A stretch of DNA of 29,080 bases from Collodictyon triciliatum (lineage: Eukaryota > CRuMs): contig JBHJMP010000968.1 in NCBI GenBank assembly GCA_043381765.1, positions 1-29,080 on the forward strand, read 5' to 3'. The notes under the pieces are model-generated. The model had not been told where the DNA came from, made no database searches, and worked only from the letters and a program-made list of their open reading frames with translations. A program made the position numbers and the translations under genes. Positions 1 through 9,154 of this stretch are shown one piece after another (position 1 is the first letter of the stretch; each line of letters begins with the position of its first letter).

Positions 1-2
1 GA

Positions 3-125
3 TATGAGGGGGTCAGTCCCACTGGCGATGTCATAGGCCTTGGGCTCATCATGCCATTTTCGACGCTTACAAACCTGCCATTTAGTGATCGAGTTGTTGG
101 TTTCCTACCAGACATTTTTATCTAA
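3..125 (+). CDS. 3' end of an unidentified, probably viral gene
   Basis: An open frame enters from the left edge and ends at TAA 123-125, giving about 40 C-terminal residues that finish in FLPDIFI. The segment is hydrophobic and proline-containing, with no motif I recognise. It lies on the same strand as the next small gene, with 21 bp between them. That compact spacing, and the absence of splice signals, match the other genes of the 1-3800 block. The frame is short, so its coding status rests mainly on position and on being open up to the window edge. Confidence 0.45.
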   Translation, partial: YEGVSPTGDVIGLGLIMPFSTLTNLPFSDRVVGFLPDIFI

Positions 126-146
126 TTAATTGCTATATTAGAAATA

Positions 147-377
147 ATGGGAAACAAACTACAAAAAGACGCATCGTTCAAACACGTGGGGGCTCAACCC
201 AAGCCTGTAAATATGTCCAAATCACCTTTTATCACAAAGCCAAACTTTGGCTACCAAGAAGACGACTATGCACAGAAAAAATTAAACACGCCAGACAAGG
301 TGCACGGTCATTTTATGAAACTTCGTATTGACGATCAGACCAGAGCCATGCTGCACAGAAAAAGCATTCGCAAATAA
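147..377 (+). CDS. small basic protein of the virus-like block
   Basis: This 76-residue protein starts MGNKLQKDASFKHVG and ends RKSIRK. It is lysine/arginine-rich, polar, and has no membrane segment or signal peptide. It is not recognised. The ATG follows an AT-rich leader with TAATTAATTGCTA, similar to the leader of the gene at 2793-3773. Its stop is only 7 bp from the stop of the convergent SET-protease gene, and the shared AAATAAATAAAAATTAA could serve as poly(A)/termination sequence for both strands. The frame overlaps nothing better. A small virion or DNA-binding protein is possible from composition alone, but no function can be assigned. Confidence 0.5.
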   Translation: MGNKLQKDASFKHVGAQPKPVNMSKSPFITKPNFGYQEDDYAQKKLNTPDKVHGHFMKLRIDDQTRAMLHRKSIRK

Positions 378-384
378 ATAAAAA

Positions 385-2736
385 TTAAGCATATTCATGT
401 TGGAAATCCCAACACTCTTCAATTTCCTGTCTTCTTTCAGCAAATGAATCGTCTGTATCTGAATCCTTACCTGTAAAGTACCCTCTACCTGCACCAATAA
501 AAGGCAGACCCCAATAAATTTTTCTTTGTAACAAACACCATAAAATCAATTTTCTAGCTTCAGCTGATGTTGCTTTTTTACCGTCCATTGGATAATATTT
601 TTTTGGATCAAAATTCAACGCGGCCGAGTAAGCATTCAGCATGACGTTGACACCGCATTCTGAACAATTATTCTGTTTGTTCAAAGAAAAATGCATATCA
701 ATTATTTGATATTTGGAAACAAAACGAGCTACATCATCGCTGTTTTGTACAGCCCTGCAAATTTCTGTATTAAAAAACTCCAATAACCTTTTCAGTGCTA
801 CGTGATTGTATTGTTTTCTGTTTTCCAAATTAACTCTTTCCATGTTGTCATAATATCTCAATTGTCCGTGCTCGTTGTCAATCACAAACAATGTCCAGTG
901 ATTGCCGTTTACATGACACGGAATAAACACCTTATCATATTGAAATATATCTACATTTAGCGTAATATTGTGCAACATTTCAGGCTTGAAATTGCCATTG
1001 TCGTCCTGTGCCCTTGATAATAAATAATAAAATGCAGTGTTAAAAGTGTAACACATAGGATAATAATGATTAGTTTGCGATTCAGGCGAGTAACTTTTTT
1101 GACAAATTAAAATCAAAAATGCTGTAATCACATTTCCATCAATCCATTTATGATTAACTAGCGTGTTTGCATCTTCGTATGTTAAAGCCACATTGACTCG
1201 ATCATAATTGTACGTTAATACAGGTGGATCTCCTGATCCTGCATTTTGTCTCCATAATTTCATTCTATCTTTTATATACTTATCATTTGAAGATATCCAT
1301 GGAGTAATTATTGAAAATTTATCGCCCTCAGCTCGTCTATCCACAAATGTATTAATATAATTCATATGATACAATCTATTTTTCGATGTTACTGAATCTG
1401 GATCGTCTGTAATCAAATGTTTTACCTTGTCCATATTATCAATCATCAATCCAGGGCGATATATTTCTTCCAAATACAATCTTTTTTCTTCTTCAAAATC
1501 CATGCCTCTGTCTACATGGACATCTTCATCTCCATCATCGCCAATTTCCACTACGTCTTCGTCACTATCTGGTAAAATATTTGCGTTATTATTACTTATT
1601 TCCATCGCGTCTTCATATTCATCGCTCGATGACGTTACTTCGTAAATTTTTGGCTTTGTTGGTTTTTTGGGCGAACTGTCAAAACTCTTTGATTTTCTTG
1701 AATGTGATGACATTGAACTGTTGTTTGATTTTGCACTTCCCAATGAATAATTCATGTTTTGATCGTCAATATAATCGTCTCTGGGGTTGTAGTGAGGCAC
1801 ATTGTAACCCAGTGGGAAAGGTATAGTCGCATAAGGGTCGTGATCTGAATCGTCACTAGAAGACGAGATTTCATGAATACTTTGAGTTGATGCATTTGGA
1901 TTACTATTACTGTGCGATCCAATCGATGATCGCCGAGAAGGCGGATTTTGACTCATGGATCCAAACGAATCTATACTATCGTCCATCGTTAGGTCCACAG
2001 TTTGTGGCTTTTTTCGGGGCCGTCTGTCGCCTGGTCTCACGTCTGCCTGATGTTCGTATTGTCCACGTGGCATGGTGTTTTTCATTTGCTCTTTTACCGC
2101 CACTCTTGTACCAAAATTTCCGCGTTTACTTCCTTGGGGCTTAAAATCAGCCATAATTTCTACTGGTTTTTTTTTGCTGGCGTAAATATTTTTGTCTGCC
2201 ACCACATAAGCTGCTTTTGGATTGTTCATTTTTGACGAAACCGCAAAATGTGCATTTTCGTGAGACCCTTTTGAATGATGTACGTATCGGCCCGCATCGG
2301 TGTCTGTTCTTCTTGCATCGATAAATTTTCCATTTGGCAATTTTGTCAAATATTTGCCTTGACCGTGATCATAACGCTGGTCTTTCTGTTCTTTAGTCAA
2401 AATCTCACCAGTAAATGGCGCAATTACTTCTCCCTCCTTGACATCTTCGGTGACATAAAGGCCTTTCGGATCGTGTCCTTGCACGTGGCTTTCTTTCACA
2501 CGCAATCCGTACTGTTCACGCATATGCACCCAACAAAATGGATAAGTTGCCACGCATTTTTGGCCACATCGTCTGCCGTCTTTATTGACGGCCTTGCAGC
2601 TGTTTCCTTTTTTTGGCTCTAGAGGCTGTCTACTGTCATTAATGTTGGTAGCTTTTTGAGACGGGTATTGCAGATCAAACAGCGCTTTGTTGTGATGCTG
2701 TGGTCTTTTTTTTAATTTGTTATACACTGACAACAT
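385..2736 (-). CDS. SET-domain / Ulp1-like cysteine protease fusion, virus-like
   Basis: This is a single 783-residue open frame without introns. Residues 47-71 hold a Cys/His cluster (C47, C57, C61, C68, H71) that looks zinc-binding. About 76-190 is a SET domain, seen in GLYVTEDVKEGEVIAPFTGE and in GRYVHHSKGSHENAHF, the place where SET enzymes usually have RFINHS; here it reads RYVHHS. Residues ~240-430 are a Ser/Asp/Glu-rich linker of low complexity. The C-terminal third resembles Ulp1/adenovirus-type (clan CE) cysteine peptidases: NHW with H613, YYDN with D630, and QNNCSECG with Q688 and C694 form the expected His-Asp-Gln-Cys set. Known SET domains methylate lysines, and clan CE proteases cleave SUMO-like tags or viral precursors. 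Combining both in one chain suggests a virus-encoded factor that modifies host chromatin or ubiquitin-like conjugates, which is inference. The gene is convergent with the 76-residue gene and 56 bp from the gene upstream. Confidence 0.85.
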   Translation of the reverse strand: MLSVYNKLKKRPQHHNKALFDLQYPSQKATNINDSRQPLEPKKGNSCKAVNKDGRRCGQKCVATYPFCWVHMREQYGLRVKESHVQGHDPKGLYVTEDVKEGEVIAPFTGEILTKEQKDQRYDHGQGKYLTKLPNGKFIDARRTDTDAGRYVHHSKGSHENAHFAVSSKMNNPKAAYVVADKNIYASKKKPVEIMADFKPQGSKRGNFGTRVAVKEQMKNTMPRGQYEHQADVRPGDRRPRKKPQTVDLTMDDSIDSFGSMSQNPPSRRSSIGSHSNSNPNASTQSIHEISSSSDDSDHDPYATIPFPLGYNVPHYNPRDDYIDDQNMNYSLGSAKSNNSSMSSHSRKSKSFDSSPKKPTKPKIYEVTSSSDEYEDAMEISNNNANILPDSDEDVVEIGDDGDEDVHVDRGMDFEEEKRLYLEEIYRPGLMIDNMDKVKHLITDDPDSVTSKNRLYHMNYINTFVDRRAEGDKFSIITPWISSNDKYIKDRMKLWRQNAGSGDPPVLTYNYDRVNVALTYEDANTLVNHKWIDGNVITAFLILICQKSYSPESQTNHYYPMCYTFNTAFYYLLSRAQDDNGNFKPEMLHNITLNVDIFQYDKVFIPCHVNGNHWTLFVIDNEHGQLRYYDNMERVNLENRKQYNHVALKRLLEFFNTEICRAVQNSDDVARFVSKYQIIDMHFSLNKQNNCSECGVNVMLNAYSAALNFDPKKYYPMDGKKATSAEARKLILWCLLQRKIYWGLPFIGAGRGYFTGKDSDTDDSFAERRQEIEECWDFQHEYA

Positions 2737-2792
2737 TTTTATTATATGTCTAGATTTTTATTTATATTGTTTGTTTATTAACTAAAATTGCA

Positions 2793-3773
2793 TTATTCAA
2801 AACCTTGCACATAAGTTCCCGGCGGCGCGGGTGGCGGTCGTGGTGCTGGTCCAAATGAACTTGGTGTTTCTAAATATACCGAATCAGCAGCTCCAAATGA
2901 TCCACTTCTATTTCCTCTAGTTGCATTTGCTCTTGCTCGACTCATACTTAAATCTGTTTGGTATGGACGTAATATACTATTTTCTTTAGCCGAAATGTTT
3001 TGCACTTTCTCTTGTGAAAGTCCTCCAGTCAATATTGGTGCAGTGTTTCGTCCTTGCATCATTTCTTTGAAGGTTGTTAGATTGATATTTCCTCCTGTAA
3101 GCGCTGCGAAATTAGAATGATTCAATGGATCTGTTGCACCAGCTAATTGCTGTGCCGGTTTGATGTAATCATCAAACAATCTGGGCGCAAACATTCCCTT
3201 GACGTATTGACGATCTCTCAACTCTTGGTCTTGTTGTGTAGGCTGCATAAAGTTTGTATTATACAAAGCTGGTTCTATGCGTCCTGTAGCTATAGCATAT
3301 GCCGTCAACACATCTTCCTGGTTTCTTATGCCCATCAGATTCATCCTTGCAATTTTTTTCTGAAAATCAAGCGACTCGTCAATAGCTTTCACTCTCCGGT
3401 CAAACCATCCAGGATTAATTTCGCGCGACAATTTAAGTTGCGCTGGGTCACGGTGATCAAAAATCGTGGCATACCAGGCATCAAAATTGCGCATTTCCTG
3501 TTGTTTTGCCTTATCATACAAATAATCAACTGTTCCCTCGTCAAGATTTCTCTGACCCCATGTATCTTGATCCAAAGATAACTTTAACGCCATTTTCGAT
3601 TCTTTGTCAATGTCGCGATTGTCTTCGAATTTCGCCGGATAATACGCATCCTGAGCTCTCAACTGTACAGTTTCTAGTTCATTTGGATCAATATGGCCAA
3701 GAGTCTGGACGGGTGCGGACCCTTCCACCTCTTTTCGGCTCATTTGACTTCCCAAAGATTTATGCGAATTCAT
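2793..3773 (-). CDS. unrecognised protein, possible virion component
   Basis: This intronless frame is read as 326 residues from the ATG at 3773 (MNSHKSLGSQMSRKE). An in-frame ATG at 3794 would add seven hydrophobic residues but would sit inside the AT-rich putative promoter, so I prefer 3773. The middle is mostly helical and charged, with FDAWYATIFDHRDPAQ and REINPGWFDRRVKAID. The C-terminus is Gly/Pro-rich (PAPRPPPAPPG). No enzyme motif, signal peptide or membrane segment is visible. The same strand and a 56 bp spacer tie it to the SET-protease gene. A structural or packaging role in a dsDNA virus would fit the composition and setting, but this is inference; I do not recognise the family. 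Confidence 0.7.
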   Translation of the reverse strand: MNSHKSLGSQMSRKEVEGSAPVQTLGHIDPNELETVQLRAQDAYYPAKFEDNRDIDKESKMALKLSLDQDTWGQRNLDEGTVDYLYDKAKQQEMRNFDAWYATIFDHRDPAQLKLSREINPGWFDRRVKAIDESLDFQKKIARMNLMGIRNQEDVLTAYAIATGRIEPALYNTNFMQPTQQDQELRDRQYVKGMFAPRLFDDYIKPAQQLAGATDPLNHSNFAALTGGNINLTTFKEMMQGRNTAPILTGGLSQEKVQNISAKENSILRPYQTDLSMSRARANATRGNRSGSFGAADSVYLETPSSFGPAPRPPPAPPGTYVQGFE

Positions 3774-3798
3774 TATTATTAGCTTAATTAACAAAAAA
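3774..3798 (-). promoter_or_regulatory. AT-rich putative promoter shared by two virus-like genes
   Basis: Read on the minus strand, the leader before the ATG at 3773 is TTAATTAAGCTAATAATA. The leader before the plus-strand ATG at 147 is CTAATTAATTGCTATATTAG (122-141). Both carry TAATTAA followed closely by GCTA, within 30 bp of the start codon. Short AT-rich early promoters near the ATG are common in large dsDNA viruses. Two instances are weak evidence. Confidence 0.3.
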
Positions 3799-3848
3799 TT
3801 AGAAATTTTATGCTATACCCCGTTGGCACTGGCCCTCCTGTCCGCTCC

Positions 3849-3896
3849 ACCCTAACCCTCGCCGAGCCCTAGCCCTCAAACCCTACCCTAACGGCT
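3849..3896. repeat. degenerate telomere-like CCCTAA sequence
   Basis: This stretch holds CCCTAA, CCCTCG, CCCTAG, CCCTCA, CCCTAC and a final CCTAAC in quick succession, a decayed version of the C-rich strand of TTAGGG telomeric repeat. It lies between the last virus-like gene and the first host-like gene (cyclin). Confidence 0.5.
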
Positions 3897-4100
3897 ATTT
3901 GCCTCGGCCCTCACATTCATACTATTTTGAGTGCCCCTAAATAACAAAGATAGCTCATACACTAACCAAACAGTGCCCATAGTGAGCTCGCCAGCAATAC
4001 CAGCGCCTCCCTTATTTATTGGCACACCGAAGGAATGATTGTAGGGCACAAGAAAGTTGTAATCGTCCTCCGTTCAAATGTCTAACCCTCACGCAATCGA

Positions 4101-4814
4101 ATGCGATTTCATGCAAAATGTATTCGACAAGCAACACCACAGACTCGAAATGTTGTCGCACAGGGCTCTTGGTTCAAAGTAACACGCATCCAAAAGGAAG
4201 CTCTCTTGAAACGAGCTTTTAGATCTCTTTTGAGTACAAGCTCATCGATCACAAAAAAATCTTATTCGCACAGAAGGAAATCTGATTATTGCGCCATCAT
4301 AGAAAGCAGACTAGACACGAGCACAGCTAAGATAATGAAAGCCACGACCGAGCGCGTTAGCATCCATGCGACACTGGGGCGAGTGTGTGCTTATCTCAAC
4401 GCCATCATAGAGAGGACGCCAACCAAGCAGAGCGCCTTTGACCATCTTCCACACACAGCTGCAAATCCGACTATGTGCTTCTCGCGGTTTATCTATCTGG
4501 CGTACAAGTATGACGTTGTTGACAATGCAAGCGTCACTACGGTGATTATGTACGTCCACAGAGCCCTTCGCCTTGGTCCGGTGTGCCTGACTACACAAAA
4601 TGTCGTCCATGTATTTGGGACGGCATTGTGCCTTGCATCAAGGTATATAGATGACCATCCTTACAACAACATGCCCTTTGCCCATTTGTGCGGCCTGCCT
4701 CTGTCTCTCTTCAATCGTTTGGAGCTGTATATGTTCGGCCTTCTGCGATTCCGCCTCAGCGTCAGCCCAGCGAAACTTGCAGCCTTGCAAGAAGCCATCA
4801 TCTACGAAGCCTGA
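4101..4814 (+). CDS. PHO80-like (P/U-type) cyclin
   Basis: This 237-residue single-exon protein has an N-terminal basic extension (to about 85) followed by one cyclin box (about 90-230). The family signature is clear: a first helix FSRFIYLAYKYDVV, the YVHRAL helix, LTTQNVVHVFGTALCLASRY, then DDHPYNNMPFAHLCGLPLSLF and NRLELYMFGLLRFRLSV. Such cyclins (PHO80/PCL, plant CYCU) bind a PHO85/CDK5-type kinase and couple it to nutrient or phosphate signals or to polarity. The kinase is not in the window. The ATG at 4101 opens the frame but an in-frame start slightly downstream is possible. The absence of introns contrasts with most genes to its right, so transfer or retro-origin cannot be excluded. 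Confidence 0.8.
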   Translation: MRFHAKCIRQATPQTRNVVAQGSWFKVTRIQKEALLKRAFRSLLSTSSSITKKSYSHRRKSDYCAIIESRLDTSTAKIMKATTERVSIHATLGRVCAYLNAIIERTPTKQSAFDHLPHTAANPTMCFSRFIYLAYKYDVVDNASVTTVIMYVHRALRLGPVCLTTQNVVHVFGTALCLASRYIDDHPYNNMPFAHLCGLPLSLFNRLELYMFGLLRFRLSVSPAKLAALQEAIIYEA

Positions 4815-5756
4815 AAATAAGTCGCTCTTTCCGTTCGTTCTCTGCGCGCTTCTCTCATGCAATATTTCCGCACCCTTTCACAACATAATATCCCTTCTGG
4901 TCTATGGCATCGCCTTATGAACCCTTCATTATCCGTGCGCTCGAGAGTGGTTTCCTGTCGGGTACTCTGTTGTTTGGCCAAGGAGTTGACTGGTTTGGAC
5001 AGTCTTCTCGGCCGTAGATAAATCAAAAGCCACTCAGCCCATGTCAGGTTGCCATCCTTTTGAGCTGGTGAGAGAAAGAAGTAGTTAGGCAGTCGCTGGT
5101 TTGCTTGGAGGGTGGCCAAGTGCTCTGTGCTGTGTAGATATGCGTAGTCATCCTTTATCATTCCTTATTAACTAGCTCTTGCTTTAGCCAGCAAAACCAT
5201 TTTATTTATGTTTGAGAATCAACAGGATGCTATCTCTTCATAAAGAATCTCTTTTCCATTCAGCCAAACTCGCGAAGATGAAAGCAGTTTTATTTTACTT
5301 TGGTTTTTATTTTATTTTTGGGTCTACTTTACGGGCCTGTGTTTTCTGCCTTGCTCACAGATTTGAGGTGGATTGGTCGATTGCTTATTAACTCATGAAT
5401 AAAACACCTTTCATCTCAACTGTATCATTTTCTTAAAAAATCAAGTAGCAGACATTCAGTTTTACCATTTATCGTCCTTTTTTTTTTATGTCATATCAAC
5501 AGAGGGACTTGTAAAAGGGACACGATGGGATATTAATTTCAAAAAAGAGGTAAGTGCATACGTGATGAAGAAAAGTTGATGAAATCAAAATGAACATAAA
5601 GGTGTTGAAATAACATCAGTCTTCTATTCACCACTTTTACAGGTAAAATGAAGGTGCAAGATAAAGTCATTAATATATATGATCAGATATGGTTTCATTC
5701 TTCATAAATTGAGTTGAATCGAATTAAGCCCGTTTTGGAATCATCAAGGTGGAAAT
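4815..5756. other. intergenic, no supported gene
   Basis: A minus-strand open stretch at 4802-5161 (119 codons, overlapping the end of the cyclin) has no recognisable motif and I do not call it. From about 5160 the sequence is AT-rich with T-runs, and probably includes the 3' untranslated region of the SET-ARID gene. Confidence 0.5.
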
Positions 5757-7641
5757 TCATTCATCAGATTGGGAAGGAGAATGTGATTCATAACCATAGT
5801 TTCCTGATGTCAGTTCGTTCTCTTCCAGAGGCTCTCGTATCTCGCATTTCTTTGGCTCATTCCTGATAAAGAGAGAAAAGCCATAAATTAAGAATAAAAA
5901 GGCTAAAATTTAGAATATTGAAAGGCTACCATTGTCGAAACGTATCTAATCATAAGAAAAATGCAAAGGATATAATCCATACTTACATTTTTCTTTTAGT
6001 TCCAGAAATATGCTTATGATAGGGGATTTCAGGTGGATCGTAGTTATCAAAGACAACGGCTTGTTCAAACTCGTAAAGATACATTACATAGTTGCGTCGT
6101 AGTTCAGATGCAGAGCTTGTAGCAGTGATTGGAATGGATAGCATTTTAGATATTTCTTTCCAACGGCGGCTATGGATAACCTGGATAAAAGTAATGAGGA
6201 ATTAAAGCTGAGAACTTGGGTTACATACGATGGTATGATCCATTTATAGCCTACCTCTCGAAGGCCTCCTCGGAGTATTACCTCATGATAAAATACATAT
6301 AAATCCACTGGTTTCCCTCCAATACGGGTAACTTTAATGGATTTTTCTTTCTTCTTTAGGAACTCAGTAAGTTGATTATAAAAGCTTTCTCTACATGCAA
6401 AGCCTCCTGATATTGCTATAAATTTTGAGCCAAAGAAATTGATACATATTATAATAATACTACAAAGATACACAAAATGAAGTATATTTTGAAAAAAAAG
6501 AAATTCCCAGTTTAAGGAAATTATAAATAAATCAGAGAATTTCACTGAAAATTATTGTAAGGTGACCTTGTCCAGTCTCTGGATTAACATACGGATTGAA
6601 TTCTAGTTCAATCAAAATCAATTACTGTTGGAATGATTTTGGACAAAAATTATCGAGGACGTTTGTGAAAAGCTTTTATTAGAAAATACCTGAATCTGCC
6701 ATATCCTGGACTCCAGCCTTATTCCAGTGCAGAATTTGATAAAGTTAAAATAAGATGAATGATGTTTTCATTTGATAATAAATTCCCACTATCATTTATA
6801 ATTTAGAGTAAGGCTCTTCTTTTTTCTTATCATTTAATACATTACTGTAAAAATAAAATATAATATAATCGGAATAAATCACCTGTGTATCAAGACTGCC
6901 ATTCCCATCTCCGTGTGAGTATTTGCGGATGGTCTCATTTAGTTTTGATTTACTTACTTTTTGAAGCCCATGCGGAGTTGGGTCAAATGTAATTGTATTG
7001 GGAATTTCCTTTGTGTCATGATTTTCGCTATTCATAATGGATAAAATTATGAGAAATTCTCTCCAAAAGTTGTAAAATATGGTCCTATTTTTTTTTTTGT
7101 TGGTATAAACATGTTTTATGACTCGTCTAATAGTCAATATATCGAATCAAAATATCATAAAGTAAAAAAAAAAGTTCGAATATTACGTGAATATAGTAAT
7201 TTCCTCTCCAGCTTCTATGTCTCTTGCAGCAAAGAATGCCGCATGGAATAAATCTACTTCAATATCATCATACACCACTTTTACGATAACCAAGTTTGGA
7301 GTTTTCTAGAATGCATTTCGAAATCTCAATATGCAAATATTCATAACCCTTGATTTTTGAGGATACACATTCACTACTTGTTCATTGGATAGAAAAAGAT
7401 AATAAAGATCGAACCGAACGGCGAATAAATCTTGTAACATTCCCATATCTTGTTGAATCTAAAACAAAGCGCGAAGAGAATTTCCCACCCTTGAGTTTTC
7501 TCCATAAGAAGAACGTTTGGTCAATTCTGATTTATTCGAGAAACATATTTAAAATAAAGTTTGTTTTTGATCTTGCTGTCGTACTAAGTCGTGGCACAAA
7601 AATTTTTTGAATGAGATATTGTTTTAATATCATGGCTGTTT

Positions 7642-7678
<37 letters not shown>

Positions 7679-9154
7679 GGATAATCATTTTGAATGAAAA
7701 CAAATAGATATGAGGATACTTCGATTCACCAGTTTCTATTCTCTCTTCAGCTTCCCGAACAGTAAGAAGTTCACCACAAAATTCAGCTACAAATTCCCCT
7801 TGCCTTATGGTTTCTAAACATCGAACTCCCCAGCTCGATTCGAACAGAGTGTGTATGATTGGAACGATATCACATCACAATAGTATGAATATATATACAG
7901 TAACCACTTGATTGATAGAGACAATTCAATCATATTATAAGATGCTTATTAATGGCACTATTTATTATTGGGTACCTTGATTCCTTGGTTCTAAAAATCT
8001 GAAGATTATGTTTGATTCCTGATTGCACGACTCTGTTGGGGCACTTACTAGAGCAATGGCACTTAAAAGAGCATTCTAGCAATGTTGAATCTTCAAAGAT
8101 GATGTTTGTCCATGAATTTATCACGTTGGTACTCTTGAATGACTTTGGATATGTATAAATGGAAAGTATTCCATGTTCATCATATCCATACACAACTTTT
8201 GTGCTCGATCCTCTGCCACAATTGCAAGTTTTCGATATCACATGATGGCACGTACTTTCATCACACTCGCAACTATGAACTGTATTGTAATCCTATATTT
8301 GCAAACGACATAGTAAAACAATTTGTAAAGTAAATGAATGAATGATTTAAACTTAATGCAAAGCAAGCTATTGAATACATTTGGAATAATATTTTGGGAA
8401 ACCAACAAGGCAGGGTAAACGAAACAAGGGAGCTAATGAATAAATAAATGAATAAATAAATGAATAAATAAATGAATAAATAAATGAATAAATAAATGAC
8501 AAACATGTAGATAATTAAACAACTTTATATACCATATGCGAAGCTGCCCGATGACTGACTAGGCGATTTGGGAAATATGTGAAAGAGTGAAGACTAAGCA
8601 CTTCAGAGTCCACTTCATTCACACAAGAGATAGGAATTTTTTCAAATCCCCTCGAAATATCTGGTAGGATCGATAATAGGCCTTGTGGTTGGGGCGGAGT
8701 CTCCAAAAATCGGTGCGGGAGAGAAATAGTCTGGGTTGGGGGCTCTGGTAGGGGTTGTATTTGTGGATGGGCTGTGTGGGACGCTTTGTGTCTTTGTTTT
8801 TGTTGCTGAAAACGCTGTTCTTGAGATTGAGGTGGAGGTGCGTATCCTTGCAAAGTGGCCGAGAATGTGGGATAGAAGGCATGGTCGTACTTTGAAGGAG
8901 AGTCCACACAACATTCAACTCCGCCCTGGTCGAAGGGGTCCACACTTTGACTCGTTTCTCCAATTAAATCAACAAGCCTCGTACGTCCGGACGGATCGCA
9001 TGGAATGGAGGGAACATCCTTTCAAATAAATGAAATGTGGTGAGATGCTTTAGAAATATTACAAACTCAAGGTGCATTTTTTTTTTTTTTTTTTTGTGAC
9101 TCTTGACTCTGTGCCGCGGCGAAAATAGTTAACCTCATGGTTCTGTCCCTTCAT
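5757..9154 (-). CDS. G9a/EHMT-like pre-SET/SET protein fused to an ARID domain
   Basis: Exons (minus strand): 9134-9154 (tentative, MKGQNHE), 8533-9018, 7976-8292, 7720-7833, 7415-7526, 7187-7305, 6883-7027, 6690-6717, 6255-6406, 5987-6180, 5757-5862. All phases join without a stop, giving about 597 residues. A Gln/Pro-rich N-terminus is followed by DISRGFEKIPISCVNEVD, the G9a-type entry to pre-SET. A cysteine-rich pre-SET (SCECDESTCHH, CHCSSKCPNRVVQSGIK) leads into the SET domain (SSWGVRCLETIRQGEFVAEF, DSTRYGNVTRFIRRS, FHAAFFAARDIEAGEEITIF). Catalytic motifs are replaced: NHxC is RRSK, the Tyr after GEE is Thr, and no post-SET cysteines follow. A linker precedes an ARID domain (~447-545): ACRESFYNQLTEFLKKK, GGKPVDLYVFYHEVILRGGL, RRWKEISKMLSIPITATSSA, LRRNYVMYLYEFE. 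Inferred role: chromatin protein, probably not an active methyltransferase. Confidence 0.82.
7639..7678. repeat. T23A17 palindrome in an intron
   Basis: Twenty-three T residues run directly into seventeen A residues, a perfect self-complementary tract able to form a hairpin. It sits in the intron 7527-7719 of the SET-ARID gene. Confidence 0.9.
8437..8498. repeat. TGAATAAATAAA minisatellite
   Basis: About five tandem copies of the 12-bp unit TGAATAAATAAA lie in the 8293-8532 intron of the SET-ARID gene. Frame conservation through the repeat is a by-product of the unit length. Confidence 0.9.

Noticed and set aside
4802-5161. 119-codon minus-strand frame overlapping the cyclin 3' end
   Set aside because: No motif, overlaps a well-supported gene, and its length is not unusual for chance.
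7527-7719. U12-type intron in the SET-ARID gene, because the donor reads GTATCCTCAT
   Set aside because: The donor is close to the U12 consensus GTATCCTTT, but no TTCCTTRAY branch site lies near the acceptor. A normal U2 intron is the simpler reading.
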